The translations under genes and the position numbers were made by a program. Below the pieces are notes generated by a model. It was not told the origin of the DNA. It saw only the letters and a program-made list of their open reading frames with translations, and did no database searches. A DNA stretch of 64,000 nt, from assembly GCA_963764825.1 (NCBI GenBank), contig CAVXUA010000016.1, forward strand, positions 248,001 to 312,000. Reading direction: 5' to 3'. Within the stretch, counting starts at the first letter, position 1. Each line of letters begins with the position of its first letter. Positions 47,449-57,948 of the stretch are shown here, one piece after another. The stretch is from JAZGGS01 sp963764825. Its GTDB lineage: Bacteria; Bacteroidota; Ignavibacteria; Ignavibacteriales; Ignavibacteriaceae.

Positions 47449-48946
47449 TTACACTTCCGGTTTCATTTGAGGGAATAGAATTACATCACGAATTGAAGAT
47501 TGATTTGTTAGCAGCATAACTAGCCGGTCAATTCCAACACCTAATCCTGCAGTTGGAGGGAAACCATATTCCAGAGCTCTAATAAAATCTTCATCAACCT
47601 GGTGAGCTTCTTCATCACCCGCTTCCTTTAATTTTACTTGCTCTTCAAATCTGTTCCGCTGGTCGATTGGATCATTCAACTCTGAAAAAGCATTGCAAAT
47701 TTCTCTTCCGGCAACATAAGCTTCAAATCTTTCAACCACACCTTCTTTACTTCTATGTTTTTTTGCAAGCGGAGAAAGAACCAAAGGATAATCAATTACA
47801 AATGTTGGTTGGATAAGTTCCGGTTCAACAGTTGCGCCAAATATTTCATCAATTAGTTTTGCTCTTCCTTCTGCTGCTGAAAGATCAATCCCGATATTTT
47901 TAGCAAGAGATTTCAACTCATCATCAGTTGCATTTATTACATCAATTCCAGTTTTATCTTTAACAGCATCAACAAAAGAAATTCTTTTCCATGGAGTTTT
48001 AAAATCTATTTGGTTTCCTTCATAAGTAAATTCAAGTGTGTTAAAAACTGTTTTACAAATATGAGTTGTCATATTCTCAACAAAATTCATCATCCAGTTA
48101 TAATCTTTGTAAGGAACATACAATTCCATCATTGTAAATTCAGGATTATGTGTGCGGTCCATTCCTTCATTTCTAAAATCTTTGGAAATTTCATAAACAC
48201 CGTTAAATCCGCCAACAATTAATCTTTTAAGATAAAGTTCATCAGCAATTCTTAAATAAAGATCAATATCAAGCGAGTTATGATGTGTTATAAAAGGCTT
48301 GCTGCGGCTCCCCCATAAAGAGGCTGCAGGATTGGAGTTTCAACTTCAATGTAATCTTGCGCATCAAGATAGCTGCGCATTGCAGTAATAATTTTACTTC
48401 GGTAAATGAAAGTATCTTTCACTTCCGGATTTACAACTAAATCAACATAACGCTGGCGGTATCTTAATTCTTTATCGGCAAACTGATCGTGAATTATTTT
48501 ATTCCCTTCTTCATCAGTGGTTTCTTTTGCAATTGGTAAAGGTCTAAGTGATTTTGAAAGTAATTCCAGTGAAGTAACGTGAACTGAGGTCTCTCCTGTT
48601 TTTGTTTTAAATACATATCCTTCAACCCCAACAATATCCCCAATATCCATAAGCTTAAACGCATCATACTGTTCACCAATTTCATCTTTGCGAAGATACA
48701 TTTGTATTCTTCCTTTGTGATCCATAATATGAGCAAAAGATGCTTTGCCCATTCTGCGGATTGCCATAATTCTTCCGGCAATTTTTACATTTCTTTTTTC
48801 ATCTTCTTTATAATTTTCTTTTATATATTCCGAATCAGAATCAACATCAAATGAATAAGCGTAAGGTTGAAAACCTTTTTCGTTAAGTTCAGTTCTTCAT
48901 ATCTTCTTTTAATTAATTCATTTACATCTTCTAAGTGGGATTCCAC
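47449..48946 (-). CDS. lysS: Lysyl-tRNA synthetase, class II (two breaks)
   Basis: GTG start behind GGAGG. OB-fold anticodon domain (KIAGRIMAIRRMGKASFAHI), class II motif 1 (TAMRSYLDAQDYIEVETPIL), motif 2 (ISKDFRNEGMDRTHNPEFTM), motif 3 (GFPPTAGLGVGIDRLVMLLT). Near 48893 and 48298 the frame breaks; here each repair needs one added base, giving LNEKGFQPYAYSFDV and RPFITHHNSLDIDLYLRIAD. It charges tRNA-Lys. Length about 498, standard. Confidence 0.9.
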
Positions 48947-49007
48947 AATTCCTCCGAATCATTTTACTTTGTTACTTCAAATTAAAGTTTATTAGTTAGC
49001 CTACAAA

Positions 49008-49112
49008 AACCGTTGAAACGGTTAATAAAGTTTGCCCTTTTTTCACTAACCCACGACTTAAGTCGTGGGTTAATACATAGAGATAAATAAAATACTAACC
49101 GTTTTAACGGTT
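49008..49112. repeat. Three spaced perfect palindromes (REP-like cluster)
   Basis: Left: AACCGTTGAAACGGTT (49008-49023). Middle: a 24-base perfect palindrome centred on ACGACTTAAGTCGT (49048-49071). Right: AACCGTTTTAACGGTT (49097-49112). Spacers are 24 and 25 bases and the two outer elements are near copies of each other. Such units sit between genes and fold as RNA or DNA hairpins; REP elements mobilised by TnpA_REP proteins look like this. It lies between lysS and rluB, both on the - strand. Confidence 0.75.
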
Positions 49113-49158
49113 TATAAAACAATTGACAAGCATAAAAATAATCAATTTACCTAATAAA

Positions 49159-49861
49159 TTATTTATTAAATTTTTTAAACTTTACTTCATCTTTTTTAAG
49201 CTCACGGTAATGCCCTACCGGGATATTCGCTTTTACATTTGCAAAGTTGCTTCTATTTAAGTTTTTAACATTATAACTCAAAGCTTCAAACATTATTTTA
49301 ACAAAACGGTTTCTTCCTTCAACACATTCAACTTGAACAATTTTTCTCTCTCTATGATTTACAAAAGTTATCTTTTCGAACCTCCCTCTTTTCCTATCTA
49401 TATAAATTCCAGCTAAAAGTTTTTTCTTATCTTCATCATCAAGCGGACGGTCTAATTTTACTTCATATACTTTCGGAACTTTATTTTTAGGATGAGTTAA
49501 AAGGTTAGAAAAATCGCCATCATTTGTTAAAAGGAGCACACCCGTTGTATTGTAATCCAATCTTCCAACCGGGTAAATTTTTTCCCTGGTATTAATTAAG
49601 TCTATAACGGTCTTCCTGTTTTTCTCATCGCTGGTTGTGCTTACCACACCTTTCGGTTTATTAAGCAGTAAGTAAATATTCTTTTTTACACGAACTCTTT
49701 CACCATCAATCTGAACTTCATCTTTATCAGGATTTACTTTAAAGCTTAAGATCAATTATTAGCTGGTTATTAACTGAAACTCTTCCCTGTAAAATAAGTT
49801 CTTCAGCTTTTCTTCTTGAAGTTACACCACTATCTGCAAGATATTTATTGATCCTCACCAT
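49159..49861 (-). CDS. rluB: Pseudouridine synthase, RsuA/RluB family (one frameshift)
   Basis: N-terminal S4 domain from the ATG at 49861 (MVRINKYLADSGVTSRRKAE), then the catalytic domain with Asp in YPVGRLDYNTTGVLLLTNDG and KVYEVKLDRPLDDEDKKKLL. One extra A near 49747 separates the S4 domain from the rest. It isomerises a uridine in 23S (RluB) or 16S (RsuA) rRNA; the rluB-scpB-scpA order is the usual one for RluB. It overlaps scpB by one base. Confidence 0.85.
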
Positions 49862-50498
49862 TACTTCTCTTCCTGTTCCTTTACTTCTTCATCTAAATTT
49901 TCTTCAAGTGCATTCATCATAATTTTTCGTTTCTGTTCTATAAAATCATCATCTTCCATTATCTCTTCAATTTCTCTCGGTTTTGGAAGATCGGTAAGAT
50001 TATTCAATCCAAAGTATTTCAAAAATTCATCAGTTGTTCCATAAAGAAGTGGTCTTCCAACTGTTTCTGCTCTGCCGGTAATTGCAATAAGATATTTTTC
50101 CAGCAACGAACTTAAATATGATCTGAGTTTACTCCGCGTATAGATTCAATTCAGGTTTTGTAATTGGCTGCTTGTAGGCGATGATTGATAAGAGTTTCCA
50201 ATGCTGCAGGGCTAAGCCGTCTTTTTGTTCTTTCTGATGAAAGATATCCAACGTATTTAGCATTGTCTTCCGTTGTAGCAAAGAGATAACCATTTGCAAT
50301 CTTTAAGATCTTGAAAGCATTATCTGTTTTGTTGTAATTTTCATTAAGAGAATTGACACAGTTTTCAATATCAGGTAAAGTTATCTCCATATCTTCACCG
50401 TCAATTCCTTTTATAGCTTTAATAATATCGTTACCGCTTAATGGTTCATCAGATGAAAAAATTAAAGCTTCAATTATTGAGTTATAAATATTATCCAT
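49861..50498 (-). CDS. scpB: Segregation and condensation protein B (two breaks)
   Basis: Starts MDNIYNSIIEALIFSSDEPL; winged-helix segments NGYLFATTEDNAKYVGYL, then TLSIIAYKQPITKPELESIR (family hallmark, restored after the break near 50165) and GRAETVGRPLLYGTTDEFLK. A second break lies near 50128. The acidic C-terminus ends EEVKEQEEK. It forms the SMC-ScpAB condensin that compacts and separates chromosomes. Overlaps scpA by 8 bases. Confidence 0.88.
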
Positions 50499-51210
50499 TA
50501 TTTATTTTATAAATTATAAAATCATTAAAGTTTGCAGATTCCTTAATTCCTATTCTTCCTGATTTAACAAGTTCGAGCAGTGCAATAAATGTAACAACAA
50601 TTCTTATCTTTTCTGTAAGATCTCTAACCAGAATTAAAAATTCAATCTCGTTATTTTCATTTAACATTCCGAAAATAAAATCCATTTGCTCATCAATAGA
50701 GACTCTTACCTTTTCTATTTGATGTACAGGAACTTCCTTAACCTGCTCAATAGCTTTTTTAAATGCTTTTGCAAGATCATAAATTGAAACATTTTTTAGA
50801 AGTGTTTCAAATTCGTGTGGCGTTTCTTTCAAATCGGAAGAAAAGTTTCCGCGGTATTTAAGCATTCGCTGGTTCGATTCGAAGAAGGAAAGTTCTTCGG
50901 ACATTTCTTTATATCTTTTATACTCAAGCAAAGCTTTAACAAGTTCTGCACGCGGATCAATCTCTTCCCCCTTTTCATCAATCTCTCTTGGCAGAAGCAT
51001 TCTTGCTTTAATATGCATAAGAGTGGAAGCCATCAGTATAAAATCTCCTGCAAGTTCCAGGTCAAGCATCTTAATCAGGTTTACATATTCCAAAAATTCT
51101 TTTGTTATTGAAGAAATTGGAATATCGTAAATATCAAGTTCATCCCTCTTAATAAAGAAGAGAAGCAGATCGAGCGGACCTTCAAATGTGTCTAATTTAA
51201 TCTTATACAC
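50491..51210 (-). CDS. scpA: Segregation and condensation protein A (kleisin)
   Basis: 239 residues, intact. MYKIKLDTFEGPLDLLLFFI, DIYDIPISSITKEFLEYVNL and MASTLMHIKARMLLPREIDE are the N-terminal kleisin features; the C-terminal winged helix includes RIVVTFIALLELVKSGRIGI. It bridges the SMC heads and binds ScpB. It follows trpS by 2 bases, giving the order trpS-scpA-scpB-rluB, a common cluster in this group. Confidence 0.93.
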   Translation of the reverse strand: MYKIKLDTFEGPLDLLLFFIKRDELDIYDIPISSITKEFLEYVNLIKMLDLELAGDFILMASTLMHIKARMLLPREIDEKGEEIDPRAELVKALLEYKRYKEMSEELSFFESNQRMLKYRGNFSSDLKETPHEFETLLKNVSIYDLAKAFKKAIEQVKEVPVHQIEKVRVSIDEQMDFIFGMLNENNEIEFLILVRDLTEKIRIVVTFIALLELVKSGRIGIKESANFNDFIIYKINNG

Positions 51211-51212
51211 TA

Positions 51213-52195
51213 TCAGCCAAATTTCATTTTTTCTCTAACATCATTCATTGTTGCTTTAGCAACTTGTCTTCCTCTTTCTTCGCCATCTTTTAAAATATCT
51301 TTCACTTCATTTAAGTTTTTTTCATAGTATTTACGTTTTTCAATTATTGGTTCCAGGAAAGTTGATATTTTTAATGAACAATTTGCTTTACAATCAGCAC
51401 AACCAAGCTCTCCTGATCGGCAGCCGCTTTCTATTTCCTTAATTTCTTCAGGATTAAATTTTTGATGGTAAGAAAATATTAAACAAACTTCCGGTCTTCC
51501 CGGATCGTTTCTTCTAACTTTTTGAGGATCAGTAACTGCCTTTTTTAATTTTGCTTTAACTGTTTCAGGTTGATCCGAGAGCAAAATAGTATTACCTAAT
51601 GATTTACTCATTTTTGCATTTCCATCAAGTACCCGGCAATCGTGCAAATTTTGTAAGTAGCGGCTTCGGTTCAGGGAAAACAATACCGTACTGGTTATTA
51701 AATTTTCTTGCAATTTCGCGGGACATTTCAACATGCGGAACCTGATCTTCTCCAACCGGAACAGATTCACCTTTATAAAGAAGAATATCAGCGGCTTGAA
51801 GAACCGGGTAACCGAGATGCCCGAAGATTACATTATCGATATGCAAATCTCTTACCTGGTCTTTTACCGTAGGATTTCTTTCAAGACGGCTTACTGTAAC
51901 TAACATTCCAAAAATTAAATTTAGCTCAGTGTGTTCTTTAATTTGCGATTGCCTGAACATCGGGCTTTTTACAGGATCAAGTCCTGAAGCAAGCCAATCA
52001 ATAAGCATTTCGATAGAATTCTGGTAAATATCATCTAGTATTTAAATCGGTTGTAAGAACGTGATAATCTGCAATAAGATGATAGCTCTGGTAATCATCC
52101 TGCAGTTTTACCCAGTTTTCTAAAGCTCCTACATAATGACCTAAATGTAATTTGCCGGTTGGGCGCATACCGCTAAGTATTTTTTTCTTCTGCAT
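51213..52195 (-). CDS. trpS: Tryptophanyl-tRNA synthetase (two frameshifts)
   Basis: From the ATG at 52195: MQKKKILSGMRPTGKLHLGH (class I HIGH-type motif), YVGALENWVKLQDDYQSYHL, later HLGYPVLQAADILLYKGESV and the KMSKS loop in LDGNAKMSKSLGNTILLSDQ. Breaks near 52035 and 51636 each need one base removed. Two C-terminal clusters of cysteines (SGCRSGELGCADCKANC) appear as in many bacterial TrpRS that carry an iron-sulfur or zinc site. It charges tRNA-Trp. Confidence 0.9.
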
Positions 52196-52285
52196 AAGTG
52201 TTATTGCGTTTTGAATTTAATCAACAAAGATAAGAATAATGAGGATAATTTACTGAATTTTAGAATAAAATGAATTGAAACTAGG

Positions 52286-52798
52286 TCAGGTAAGATATAA
52301 ATAGGGTTTCCATTTTTCATCAACTTTACCAACCACATTTTTAATAAACATAAGATGGCTGGGTTTAAATGGTTTTTTAAGCAAATTCATTTTTGCTTCT
52401 TCAGGAGTCCTGTCACTTTTTTTATTATTACATTTTGTACAAGCGCATATCAAATTATCCCAGGAATCGGTTCCGCCCCTTGCTTTCGGTACTATATGAT
52501 CGATGGTAAGTGTGAGATCGCCTCTTCCGCAGTAACTGCATTTATAGCCATCTCTTCTTAAAATATTTTTTCTTGTAAGTACAACTTTTTTGTGGGGCAC
52601 ACGAATGTAGCGGCTTAACCGAATAATGCTGGGCCAGGGATAATTTATAGAAACTGAATGGATTGCTTTTACTGTTGTCGTTCAATACAGGTTCTGCTTT
52701 CCCCAGGTACATAAGTATGACTGCTTTCCTGGTATTGCAAACAGTTAAAGGTTCGTAGCTTTGGTTAAGTATTAATACTTTTGCATTTAGTCTGCCAT
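52286..52798 (-). CDS. HNH endonuclease family protein (frameshifted N-terminus)
   Basis: The C-terminal 104 residues are in frame: RRDGYKCSYCGRGDLTLTID, HIVPKARGGTDSWDNLICAC, TKCNNKKSDRTPEEAKMN, containing the HNH His/Asn and four zinc Cys (CxxC twice). The N-terminal part VLILNQSYEPLTVCNTRKAV, ILMYLGKAEPVL and IHSVSINYPWPSIIRLSRYI is in other frames, with breaks near 52660 and 52785. Together they give the roughly 165-residue standalone HNH protein common in Bacteroidota, whose role is unclear (DNA repair or phage-derived). Confidence 0.8.
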
Positions 52799-52823
52799 TT
52801 GTTCGTTTAGAAGGTTCGAAATC

Positions 52824-53024
52824 TTATTCTCCTTTTTGCAATTTTTTGTTGTACGAAACTAAATATATCCTAAGAATTATTCTTAATACTAAAATTGCAA
52901 TGCCAATATATAATAATGGCATAAACAGTTCCGATGGGACAAGTTCAAGAACCATCACCATTAAAATCACAAAAACCAGTACAATGGAACCGTAGTTAAA
53001 AATATTATAGTATTTAAGGATCAA
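52824..53024 (-). CDS. Small two-span membrane protein
   Basis: 66 residues: two hydrophobic segments (NYGSIVLVFVILMVMVLELV; LFMPLLYIGIAILVLRIILR) and a basic end (SYNKKLQKGE). The gap to the HNH gene is 25 bases. No known family; the compact two-helix hairpin could be a membrane accessory protein. Confidence 0.55.
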   Translation of the reverse strand: MILKYYNIFNYGSIVLVFVILMVMVLELVPSELFMPLLYIGIAILVLRIILRIYLVSYNKKLQKGE

Positions 53025-53166
53025 ATATTCTTCTCATTTAGTTATGAATTTTATTTGAATTCGCTAAAACTAACAATAGATATGAATAATTACAATTAAA
53101 ATATTAGTAATTTACTCCAATTGGAGGTTTGCTAATAAATAGTATATTGATTGGAAATGCTTGTAA

Positions 53167-53544
53167 TTAACTGGATTTATAAATTATTGCAACGCAGGTA
53201 ACATAATTATCGGAATGACTCATTGAGATTTTTAATTGCTTATCATTTGCGAGGAATATTTTTAGTTTACCTGAGGGTTTTACTTCAGGGTTTCCATAAC
53301 GATCGTTAAATATTTCTATATCCTGCCAGCTAATCCCCTGCTCCCAGCCGGAAGTTACAGCTTTATAAACTGCTTCCTTAGCTGCAAACCTTGCAGCAAG
53401 ATGCTGGTATTTATTAAATTTACTTAAGCAATATTCAAGTTCAGTAGTTGTATAGATTTTATCCAGGAATCTATCACCAAATCTTTCAATGCTTTTTATT
53501 ATTCTTTCAATTTCAATAATATCTATTCCGACACCTAAAACCAT
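53167..53544 (-). CDS. acpS: Holo-[acyl-carrier-protein] synthase
   Basis: 125 residues, intact. GVGIDIIEIERIIKSIERFG with the metal Asp, LAARFAAKEAVYKAVTSG with the Glu/Lys of the active site, and KISMSHSDNYVTCVAII. It moves 4'-phosphopantetheine from CoA to acyl-carrier protein. Trimeric in other bacteria. 38 bases separate it from the mlaD stop upstream, so it is probably part of that transcript. Confidence 0.93.
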   Translation of the reverse strand: MVLGVGIDIIEIERIIKSIERFGDRFLDKIYTTTELEYCLSKFNKYQHLAARFAAKEAVYKAVTSGWEQGISWQDIEIFNDRYGNPEVKPSGKLKIFLANDKQLKISMSHSDNYVTCVAIIYKSS

Positions 53545-53582
53545 ACAATCACTATTTTTTATTTCTAAAAATAATTAGCACA

Positions 53583-54493
53583 TTAAAATATGGATGCATC
53601 AACTTTAACTCCATCATCCTTTAGTTGATCAAGCATCACTTTTGTTAGCTCCTTAGTTTGTTCCAGACGTTTTAGTTAAAGAGATAATAAGTGAATCATC
53701 ATAAAGAAGTTTCCCAATATTGTTATCTCCGCTAAGTGTTTCATCGGCTAAGAAGTTCAATTTAGTAACCAATGAATCAGAACTTTGTAAAATTGAATTA
53801 AGATTAGTTGATTGAAGTGTTTATACTCTCCTTGTTTGCAGAAATCATTTCCTTCGTATCTTCAGTAATCTCCTTTGTATTTTGTGTGATAGATTTAATA
53901 TTTTCCTGGTTTTCGACTAGTGTTTTGTTAAGATTTGTAGTTAAGTTGCTTAACCCGGTAATTGAGTTCCTTATATCCTCTTTGATCTGGTCATCTGTTA
54001 AAAATGAATTTATTTCAGAAAGGGTTATTTTCACATCTGCCAGGATAGTATTCAGGTCAATCTCTATACCACTTAATACTTCCATCATACTTGCAAGATC
54101 AGCCTGGAATATTCCAACCTGTAGTTCATCAGGATTAATCGGTACTGAATCTTTGCCCGGCGAAATATCAATTTTTTTACCTCCCATTAAATCTGTTACT
54201 TCCAGCGAAAATTTTGCATCTCTTTTTAACTTCGCATCGCTGTTGACTGATATTTCTACAACCACATAATAATCTTCAACATAAATATCTTTTACCACCC
54301 CAGCTTTAACTCCGTTTACTGAAACCTCATTACCAACGAGCAATCCGGATGAATTTTCAAATTTAATTTTAAAAAAAACATCGGTGGAACTAATGGAAAC
54401 ATTTTTTGCCCAGCCTAATATCCATATAAAAACTATTATACCGAGTAATACTGTTAAACCAACTTTTATTTCAATTTTCCTTTGTTGTTTCAT
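53583..54493 (-). CDS. mlaD: MlaD-family lipid-binding protein (two frameshifts)
   Basis: N-terminal membrane anchor (VGLTVLLGIIVFIWILGWAK) and MCE domain: FENSSGLLVGNEVSVNGVKA, VVKDIYVEDYYVVVEISVNS, FSLEVTDLMGGKKIDISPGK. The C-terminal half is a long helix/coiled coil with many Asn and Thr (NTKEITEDTKEMISANKESI). Breaks near 53817 and 53675 lead to a repaired end LEQTKELTKVMLDQLKDDGV then KVDASIF. MCE proteins form hexameric rings that carry phospholipids between membranes. No mlaE or mlaF is in the window. Confidence 0.85.
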
Positions 54494-54852
54494 TCCTTAA
54501 ACTCTTTACTATTTTCGTTAATTCTAAAAGTTCATCTTTAGTTATTAAGCTGTCTGTAAAAGTATTATGAAGTAATTCAAACAGCTTTTCATGTTTATCT
54601 TCCGATATCTTATTTACAGTTTTAATTCCTTCTACATAAAAATTAAGCAGCGATTTCTAAGGAATCTTTTTCAGCGCTACCTGTAATATAACCAAGTTCA
54701 GTTTCCCAATTATCTTCTATCAGTTCGCTTATTAGTTCTTTACCGGGATTTAGAAAAATATCATCAAATTTATTCTGAATAATATAAAGAACCGATGCAA
54801 CTAAAATTGTTAGTATAAATACTAATTTTATAAAACATCCTTTCTTCATCAA
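54471..54852 (-). CDS. Small membrane-anchored protein upstream of mlaD (one frameshift)
   Basis: About 127 residues when repaired. N-terminal span (FIKLVFILTILVASVLYIIQ), periplasmic helix FDDIFLNPGKELISELIEDN, then, after an extra G near 54653 is removed, KSLLNFYVEGIKTVNKISED and a charged helical end (NETTKEN). It overlaps the mlaD start by 23 bases, which suggests a functional link. No named family. Confidence 0.62.
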
Positions 54853-54888
54853 TAGCTTATATATTAAACCTTTTCTACTAGAACTTTA

Positions 54889-56140
54889 TTAATTCTCTTG
54901 GTTCACAACTTTTTTAACTGTTATGTCATAATCTGCAATCTTAAAGCTGTAACCTTCTTCGGGGATGCTGGCAGCATTGCTTAATACCAATCCACCAATT
55001 GTATCATAATCATCAGTTTCAGCTAATAGCTGGAATCCAATTGTTTCGTTAAATTCACTTATAGAAGTTTTACCAAGGACGAGGAACTTATCCTTCCCTA
55101 TTTTATTTATAGATTTTTCTTCCCTATCAAATTCATCCCAAATTTCACCAACCACTTCTTCAATTACATCTTCTAGTGTAACTAAACCTGATGTCCCGCC
55201 GTACTCATCAACAACAATGGCAATATGCTTCTTTTTTTCCTGGAATTCCTGAAGCATATCTTTTATCCGTTTTGTTTCGGGAGCATACATAGGTTTTCTT
55301 GCAAGATCTTTTACAGGGATCACTTCACTTTTTCCTTTATCTTTTAAATATGGAAGAAGATCTTTTGCATAAATGATTCCTAATATTTCATCAAGATCAT
55401 CATTATACAAAGGCAACCTGCTATGTCCTGAATCAGTAATGGTTTTGATAATTGCTTCTATCCCTGCATCTTTAGAAACTGCAATAATATCAACGCGTGG
55501 AGTCATTATCTCGCTTACTAGAACTGACCTGAACTCCATAATGCTGGTTATAATTTCCTGCTCTTCTTCTTCAATAGCTCCCTTTTCCTGCCCAAGTTCG
55601 GCAAGTTTTGTAAGTTCATCTTTTGAGATAACACCTTTTGTTTTATCGAATTTAATTTTATTTGAAGCGGCTTTAATAAGCTCTGTTATTATTTCTGCAA
55701 CTGGATATAGAATAACGCTAATCCAGTATATTGGAATCACAATAATTTTTGTAAACTTAATAGGATTTTTTGATGCAATAACTTTTGGAATCAATTCTCC
55801 AAATAAAAGAATTAGTATTGTAAGCAAAACAATTTGTACAAGCAACGCTACTTCCAGGGGTGTTTTGATTATTGCTGCAACTTCAAGGGCAAGGGCTACC
55901 GAAATTATTGAAGCGGCTACATTAACAACTGTGTTACCAAGCAAAACAGTAACTAAAAGCCGTCTTGGTTTATTGAGCAAGTTATGAATGTAATTTAGTA
56001 GAAGCGGGTGATTCGCAAAATCTCCTTTAGTTTTTTTTATATTTAAAAGAAAAAAGTGCAACTTCAGAGCCGGAAAAAAATGCAGATAATACCAGAAGAC
56101 AAAACAAAGCAATAAGTTTAACTATCCAATCAATCTCCAA
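54889..56140 (-). CDS. CNNM/CorC-type protein (DUF21, CBS pair, CorC/HlyC domain; one frameshift)
   Basis: A TTG start at 56140 gives MEIDWIVKLIALFCLLVLSA and FFSGSEVALFSFKYKK; one extra A in a seven-A run near 56040 shifts it from the rest. DUF21 membrane part (LLVTVLLGNTVVNVAASIIS, ILLFGELIPKVIASK), CBS pair (EIMTPRVDIIAVSKDAGIEA; HIAIVVDEYGGTSGLVTLED), and C-terminal transporter-associated domain (DYDTIGGLVLSNAASIPEEG). Relatives export magnesium or cobalt, and the gliding protein GldE belongs here. Confidence 0.87.
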
Positions 56141-56174
56141 AAATTATTTTGCCTTCTGATATTTTACAAAATTT

Positions 56175-56591
56175 TTAGAATGGAAGATCATCGTTTCCTT
56201 CAACTGCAGGTGGTTCAGAAACTCCATCAGCGCTTTCGGCCTTATTACCACTTGGTTCTCCGGTAGATTCAAGTGGAATCAATTTCTCTGAGTAAACATC
56301 TGTGGAATATCTTTTTACACCCTCTTTATCCGTATACTCCCGTTTAGTTAACCGACCCTCAACGTAGAATTTTTTGCCTTTCTTTAAATTTTCTTTAAAG
56401 AAATCGGATAAATTAAAACCTGTAATATTATGCCAGGTAGTTTCATTAACCCAATCTCCATCCTTTCCTTTATAACTATGTGTTGTCGCTAATGAAAAAT
56501 TAGTAACCGAAACATTGTTATTTGTAAACCTTGTTTCAGCATCTCTTCCAAGATTTCCAATAAGCATAATACGATTTAGTGAGAAAGCCAT
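56175..56591 (-). CDS. ssb: Single-stranded DNA-binding protein
   Basis: 138 residues, intact. OB fold: LNRIMLIGNLGRDAETRFTN, VTNFSLATTHSYKGKDGDWV, TTWHNITGFNLSDFF, GKKFYVEGRLTKREYTDKEG. The acidic tail ends DDLPF, the partner-binding tip that recruits repair and replication proteins. It is divergent from the STAS gene across a 310-base intergenic region. Confidence 0.95.
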   Translation of the reverse strand: MAFSLNRIMLIGNLGRDAETRFTNNNVSVTNFSLATTHSYKGKDGDWVNETTWHNITGFNLSDFFKENLKKGKKFYVEGRLTKREYTDKEGVKRYSTDVYSEKLIPLESTGEPSGNKAESADGVSEPPAVEGNDDLPF

Positions 56592-56901
56592 ATAGTCCCT
56601 CCTTCAGATATTATTAGTATGACTATTAACATTTTGAATTTAGTGATTAAATATAATAAAATCCAACATATTAGTGATTTCGTGAAAAAAGTAACTCATA
56701 ATGACACAACCACAAATTTTCAACCAAACCTAAACTTTTAAATGTGTCAATCTTGGACGTTAACATACCTTAATGTACATATTTAAGCCAAAAATTAAAC
56801 AAAATAAAGATTGGCACGTTTTTGTAGGCGAATTCTAGAAAAATGTATTTTGATTAGACTAAGCATTAAAAGTATATTAACAAAAATAGAGGGAAAAAAT
56901 C
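56592..56901 (+). promoter_or_regulatory. Divergent intergenic leader of the first STAS gene
   Basis: 310 bases, no gene. At 56812 TGGCAC is followed by a TTGTA-like box, loosely like a sigma-54 -24/-12 pair but one base short in spacing. The segment near 56690 (GAAAAAAGTAACTCATAATG) has a near copy upstream of the first pseudopilin gene near 57603. GAGGG lies before the ATG at 56902. Confidence 0.35.
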
Positions 56902-57318
56902 ATGGAAGACATTACTCAACAAATCAGAGGAGATATTCTTACAAACAGAGTAAATCTTTTAAGAGTTACTGTTAACGAAGCTGTTGATTTAAGAAATTTA
57001 CTTGAGGAGCAAATTGTGATGGGGCATTCTAAAATAGTAATCGATCTTAGCCAGTGTACCCACCTGGATTCAACTTTTGTTGGAGTGATCGTAGTGACTC
57101 AAAAAAAGTTACTAGCAAAAGGCGGAGAATTAAAAATTGTTGATCCACTGGATCCTGCAAAAGATCTATTAAATTTAACAGGGGTATCTAATGTATTGGG
57201 TACTTTTGAAACAGCTGAGGATGCTCAAAAGAGTTTTAATAATAATGGAATAAAACTACAAGTGGCAAAAGCTGATAGCGAGATTCCACAAAAAAATATT
57301 AACTGGGCTTTTGGTTAA
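56902..57318 (+). CDS. STAS-domain protein, anti-sigma-antagonist-like (copy 1)
   Basis: 138 residues. The STAS fold is visible as KIVIDLSQCTHLDSTFVGVI with the phosphorylatable Ser in LDST, then VTQKKLLAKGGELKIVDPLD and LLNLTGVSNVLGTFETAEDA. A C-terminal extension of about 35 residues ends NINWAFG; copies 2 and 3 end VEWAFA and VEWDFG, so this tail is conserved. STAS proteins are switched by a kinase and phosphatase in partner systems, but none is seen here. A terminator follows. Confidence 0.85.
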   Translation: MEDITQQIRGDILTNRVNLLRVTVNEAVDLRNLLEEQIVMGHSKIVIDLSQCTHLDSTFVGVIVVTQKKLLAKGGELKIVDPLDPAKDLLNLTGVSNVLGTFETAEDAQKSFNNNGIKLQVAKADSEIPQKNINWAFG

Positions 57319-57353
57319 TTCTGAAAAAGGATGATAAGTCGTAGGACAGATTG

Positions 57354-57383
57354 AAGGTTGGAAGAAATTTCAACCTTTTTTTT
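57354..57383 (+). terminator. Rho-independent terminator after STAS copy 1
   Basis: AAGGTTG and CAACCTT form the stem around GAAGAAATTT, followed by eight T. The same stem sequence follows STAS copies 2 and 3. Confidence 0.85.
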
Positions 57384-57948
57384 GCAATTCTTAATATCTA
57401 TTGTTCTAATATCAACTGAATAATTACTCCAGACATCCTAAAATAATATTAGTTACTAAAAATTTAACCCATTCACATTATGCAGCTACCCAATTGAATC
57501 TTATATTGATAATTTTTGTGCAAAAATGGAGGTTATCTCGTAAAAGTATTAGACGAATACGGCATTTTTTTAACTTCTTTAATATTGAAAATAGTAATTC
57601 AATGAAAAAAGTAACACAAATCGATACAACTACAAATAAAATTGATAAATCAAAGGTTTTACTGTTTCAATGCAGGACAGTAATTTATGTGAATGTAAGA
57701 ATATAATCAATAAACGAAAGATAATTGGAATGGCATACCAATTGGGATAGAATGGTTCGTCGGATGCTAATGTATGAGGAACTTAATTCAATAATTATTA
57801 AAATGGATAATTAGATGAGATTCCTAGATAGATTAGCATTTTTTCATTCATACCGGTTAAGCAGAACATCGCTCATTTTCCTAAATTCGATTTCTATCTG
57901 AATCTTCCCATTTCGACCATTCATAAATTTTAAGAAGGAGATTAAGTT
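57384..57948 (+). repeat. Leader region before pseudopilin genes, homologous to 60871-61385
   Basis: 565 bases without a convincing gene; a frame of 70 codons at 57494 has no support. It starts TTTGCAATT then has TCAACTGAATAATTACTCCA and CATTATGCAGCTACCCAATTG, each matched by a near copy in the region after STAS copy 2. TGGCAT and TTGG boxes at 57731-57745 fit sigma-54 spacing except for the last base. AAGGAGA precedes the TTG start at 57949. Confidence 0.5.

Noticed and set aside
57494..57706. 70-codon + strand frame in the leader before the pseudopilin genes
   Set aside because: No ribosome site, no domain, and the region aligns as non-coding leader with 60871-61385, where the frame is not kept.
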